Shown in pieces: positions 61,534-64,000 of a stretch of DNA of 64,000 nucleotides. A program made the position numbers and the translations under genes. The DNA lies in the NCBI RefSeq assembly GCF_001423125.1, contig NZ_LMNW01000031.1, forward strand, positions 617,940 through 681,939. The letters run 5' to 3'. Position 1 is the stretch's first letter; every line of letters starts with the position of its first letter. The notes beneath the pieces are model-generated. The model saw only the letters and a list, made by a program, of their open reading frames with translations. It searched no databases and was not told the DNA's origin. Source of the DNA: Duganella sp. Leaf126. GTDB taxonomy: Bacteria > Pseudomonadota > Gammaproteobacteria > Burkholderiales > Burkholderiaceae_D.

Positions 61534-64000
61534 ATGTCTTTGTTCGGAAAGTTCCTGGCGCCCTGGTTGCGAATGGGCGTGTATGCGCGCCTGTTCATGC
61601 CCATCTTCGTCCTGATTACGGTGGTGCTGGTGGCGCGGTATACGACGATGTTCGAGTCGGAAACCGTCACTGCCAACACGCATTACCAGCACAGCGCCAG
61701 CCAGCTGACGACGTACCTGCAGCACACCCTCCTGCCCACGGTGCAGACGGCAGACCGCGCCACCCTCGACCGCACCCTGCGCGACGCGCTGCTGCTCGAC
61801 GCCGACCTGGTGGCCCTCCAGCTCGATTACCGGGGCGGCCACCTGGGCGTAACCCGCACGCCCGCGCCCGCACCGCCCTACCCGCTGTGGTTCGAGGAGC
61901 TGCGCGCGCTGCAGCCGATCCAGCGCACCGTGCGGCGCGATGGCGCCACCCTGCAGCTGGCGTTCGAGCCGGTGCTGCCGCTGGCCCGCGTGTGGCACAC
62001 GCTGCGCCAGCAGGCGGTCATCTCGATCACCAATATCGTCATCATCTACACGCTGCTGGGCACCATCCTCTACACCAACAAGCGCATGCTCAGGCGCCTG
62101 AACACGGCCACCCACCGCTTTTATGGCGGCGATTACGCCACCCGCATGCAGGTCAGCGGCACGCTGGAGGCGCGGGTGCTGGCCGAGACATTCAATAATA
62201 TGGCGCAGCGGGTGCAGGCGCTGGTGGGCCAGCTGCAGCACAGCGAAAAAAGCCTGAGCCAGCAGCTGCAACACACCTTGCGCGCGCAGCAGCAGCTGCA
62301 GGCGCAGAAGGAGCGCATCGAGGTGACGCTGGCGTCGATCGGCGACGCCGTCATCACCACCGACCTGACCGGCCGCATCGAGACCATCAACGAAGTGGCG
62401 CAGCAGCTCACCGGCTGGCCCGAATCGCGCGCACGCGGCAAGGAGCTGCACCAGGTGTTCGCGCTGGCGAACAACTTCGGCCAGCATGCGCTGCTCAAGT
62501 CGATGGCGGCGATCTACGCCGGCGGCGAAGTGGTCAAGGTGGGCAACCAGAGCCTGCGCCACCGCTCGGGCCCGGCGCTGACGGTCGAATACACGGCCAA
62601 CGCCATCCGCACCGCCGACGGCAAGGTCGAAGGTTCGGTACTGGTGTTTCGCGACGTGACGGAACGGCGCCAGCTGATGCAGCAGATCTCCTGGCAGAGC
62701 AACCACGACATCCTGACCGGGCTGCCCAACCGCGCCGCACTGGCGGCCCGCTTCGAGAACGAAGTGACGCGCGCGCGCGAACACAACTACCTGCTGGCCG
62801 TGTGCCTGTTCGACCTCGATCACTTTCAGCACGTCAACGATACGCTGGGTCAGCACACGGGTGACGAAATCCTCAAGCAGGCCGCCAACCGCCTGCACGC
62901 GTTTGCCGGCCAGCGCCACTACGCCGCGCGCCTGGGCGGCGACGAATTCGTGCTGCTGCTGCCCGAGCTGCGCGGACGCGGCGACGTGGAACAAGCGCTG
63001 GACCGGCTGTTGATAGCGCTATCGCGCGATTACACCTGCGACGGCAAGCCGGTGGCCATGTCGGCCAGCGTCGGCATCGCGGTCTATACCGGCAACGAGG
63101 CCAGCGCCGACAGCCTGCTGCGCCACGCCGACCAGGCGCTGTACCAGGCCAAGATCACGGGCCGCAACCGCTACCACTTCTTCGACGCCGACCTCGACGA
63201 ACAGGTACGCACCCACCACAACCGCCGCACCGAGGTGCGCGCCGCGCTGCGCGCCGGCGAGCTGCGCCTGTTCTACCAGCCCAAGCTCGACATGCGGCGC
63301 GGCCGCATCATCGGCATGGAAGCGCTGCTGCGCTGGGACCATCCGCAACGCGGCATCGTGGCGCCGCTGGAATTTTTGCCCATCGTCGAGCACAGCGACG
63401 TCATCATCGATATCGGCGAATGGGTGCTGCGCGAGGCACTGAGCCAGCTGCAGCAGTGGCGCCAGACCGACCCGGGCTGGATCGTCAGCGTCAACATCGC
63501 CGCGCGCCACTTCCAGCGCGCCGATTTCGTCGAGCGCATCACCGCCATCCTGTCCGAATTCCCCGACGTGCCGCCGCACATGCTGGAGCTGGAAATCCTG
63601 GAATCGTCGGCGCTGTCGGACATCAACCACGTGCGCGCCATCATGCAGGACTGCCAGGCGCTCGGCATCGGCTTTGCGATCGACGATTTCGGCACCGGCT
63701 ATTCGTCGATGTCGTACTTAAAACGGTTGCCGGCCGACGTGCTGAAGATCGACCAGAGCTTCGTGCGCAACATGCTCGAAGACCGCGACGACCTGCACCT
63801 GGTGAGCGCCGTGATCGGCCTGGCGAAATCGTTCGGCCGCGCAGTGATCGCCGAGGGCGTGGAAACGGTGGAACACGGCGCCATGTTGATGCGCCTCGGC
63901 TGCGACCTGGTGCAAGGCTACGGCATCGCCCGGCCGATGCCGGCGGACCAGGTGCTGGACTGGGTGGCAGCGTTCGGCGAGCGGGCGCCGTTGTGGCAGG
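61534..64000 (+). CDS. membrane HAMP-PAS-GGDEF-EAL protein, 3' end cut by window
   Basis: At least 822 codons are in the window and the frame stays open to the right edge, though the last residues (DQVLDWVAAFGER) are near the normal end of an EAL domain. TM1 (about 15-38), a periplasmic domain, TM2 (about 165-187), a HAMP-like linker, a coiled coil, PAS (about 265-380), GGDEF (RLGGDEF near 469) and EAL follow. EAL motifs EALLRW, DDFGTGYSS, KIDQSFV and EGVET are intact. The RxxD inhibitory site is absent. Probably a phosphodiesterase or dual enzyme. Confidence 0.92.
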   Translation, partial: MSLFGKFLAPWLRMGVYARLFMPIFVLITVVLVARYTTMFESETVTANTHYQHSASQLTTYLQHTLLPTVQTADRATLDRTLRDALLLDADLVALQLDYRGGHLGVTRTPAPAPPYPLWFEELRALQPIQRTVRRDGATLQLAFEPVLPLARVWHTLRQQAVISITNIVIIYTLLGTILYTNKRMLRRLNTATHRFYGGDYATRMQVSGTLEARVLAETFNNMAQRVQALVGQLQHSEKSLSQQLQHTLRAQQQLQAQKERIEVTLASIGDAVITTDLTGRIETINEVAQQLTGWPESRARGKELHQVFALANNFGQHALLKSMAAIYAGGEVVKVGNQSLRHRSGPALTVEYTANAIRTADGKVEGSVLVFRDVTERRQLMQQISWQSNHDILTGLPNRAALAARFENEVTRAREHNYLLAVCLFDLDHFQHVNDTLGQHTGDEILKQAANRLHAFAGQRHYAARLGGDEFVLLLPELRGRGDVEQALDRLLIALSRDYTCDGKPVAMSASVGIAVYTGNEASADSLLRHADQALYQAKITGRNRYHFFDADLDEQVRTHHNRRTEVRAALRAGELRLFYQPKLDMRRGRIIGMEALLRWDHPQRGIVAPLEFLPIVEHSDVIIDIGEWVLREALSQLQQWRQTDPGWIVSVNIAARHFQRADFVERITAILSEFPDVPPHMLELEILESSALSDINHVRAIMQDCQALGIGFAIDDFGTGYSSMSYLKRLPADVLKIDQSFVRNMLEDRDDLHLVSAVIGLAKSFGRAVIAEGVETVEHGAMLMRLGCDLVQGYGIARPMPADQVLDWVAAFGERAPLWQ

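Overview
The window is high-GC, gene-dense chromosomal DNA from a betaproteobacterium. It most likely belongs to the Oxalobacteraceae (Massilia, Duganella or Janthinobacterium type). This rests on the rpsU-yqeY-dnaG-rpoD cluster, a long acidic RpoD, an oxyR-ubiA pair, pilT-pilU next to yggS-proC, and an endonuclease-type MutL. The genus is an inference; no rRNA gene is present. I see no prophage, insertion sequence, CRISPR array or classical defence island, and most genes are core or common accessory genes.

Layout. 0-7 kb: surface and signalling genes, namely the start of a Fur-controlled siderophore receptor, a chemoreceptor, a second TonB-dependent receptor and a GGDEF-EAL protein. 7-13.3 kb: argO/argP, an SRAP DNA-protein crosslink protein with a DUF5710 partner, a Tat-exported oxidoreductase and several small unknowns. 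13.3-15 kb: a less typical stretch with a YidD-like Cys-rich protein, a divergent RidA and tRNA-Ile2(CAU). 15-20.5 kb: the macromolecular-synthesis cluster. 20.8-34 kb: housekeeping genes (a BaiN/HI0933-family flavoprotein, ybiB, aroG, tsaD, plsY, ybaK, xerD, ogt) mixed with a GAF-GGDEF cyclase and small orphans. 34.5-38.3 kb: a solitary TRAP binding protein (DctP) divergent from a DctB/DctR-like two-component system. 38.3-49 kb: queG, tsaE, amiC, an alpha-carbonic anhydrase, DedA, a cyclophilin, mutL-miaA and tRNA-Met. 49-53.8 kb: a D-hydroxyproline operon of four translationally coupled genes with a divergent PAS-AraC regulator. 54-64 kb: rfaE2, oxyR, ubiA, a DUF883 protein, proC-yggS, pilT-pilU, a glutathione peroxidase and a second GGDEF-EAL protein that runs off the right edge.

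Themes. Three c-di-GMP enzymes, a chemoreceptor and the two pilus-retraction ATPases point to a motile, surface-associated life. TsaD, TsaE, MiaA, QueG and YbaK are a scattered set of tRNA-modification and editing genes. Several proteins carry in-frame short tandem repeats; the most striking is a 33-bp repeat inside the NAD(P)/FAD subunit of the hydroxyproline dehydrogenase. I did not find an obviously new multi-gene system. The best leads are the solitary DctP/two-component module, the repeat-expanded dehydrogenase subunit, the YidD-like protein with a Cys-rich tail, and the stand-alone M17 N-terminal-like protein.
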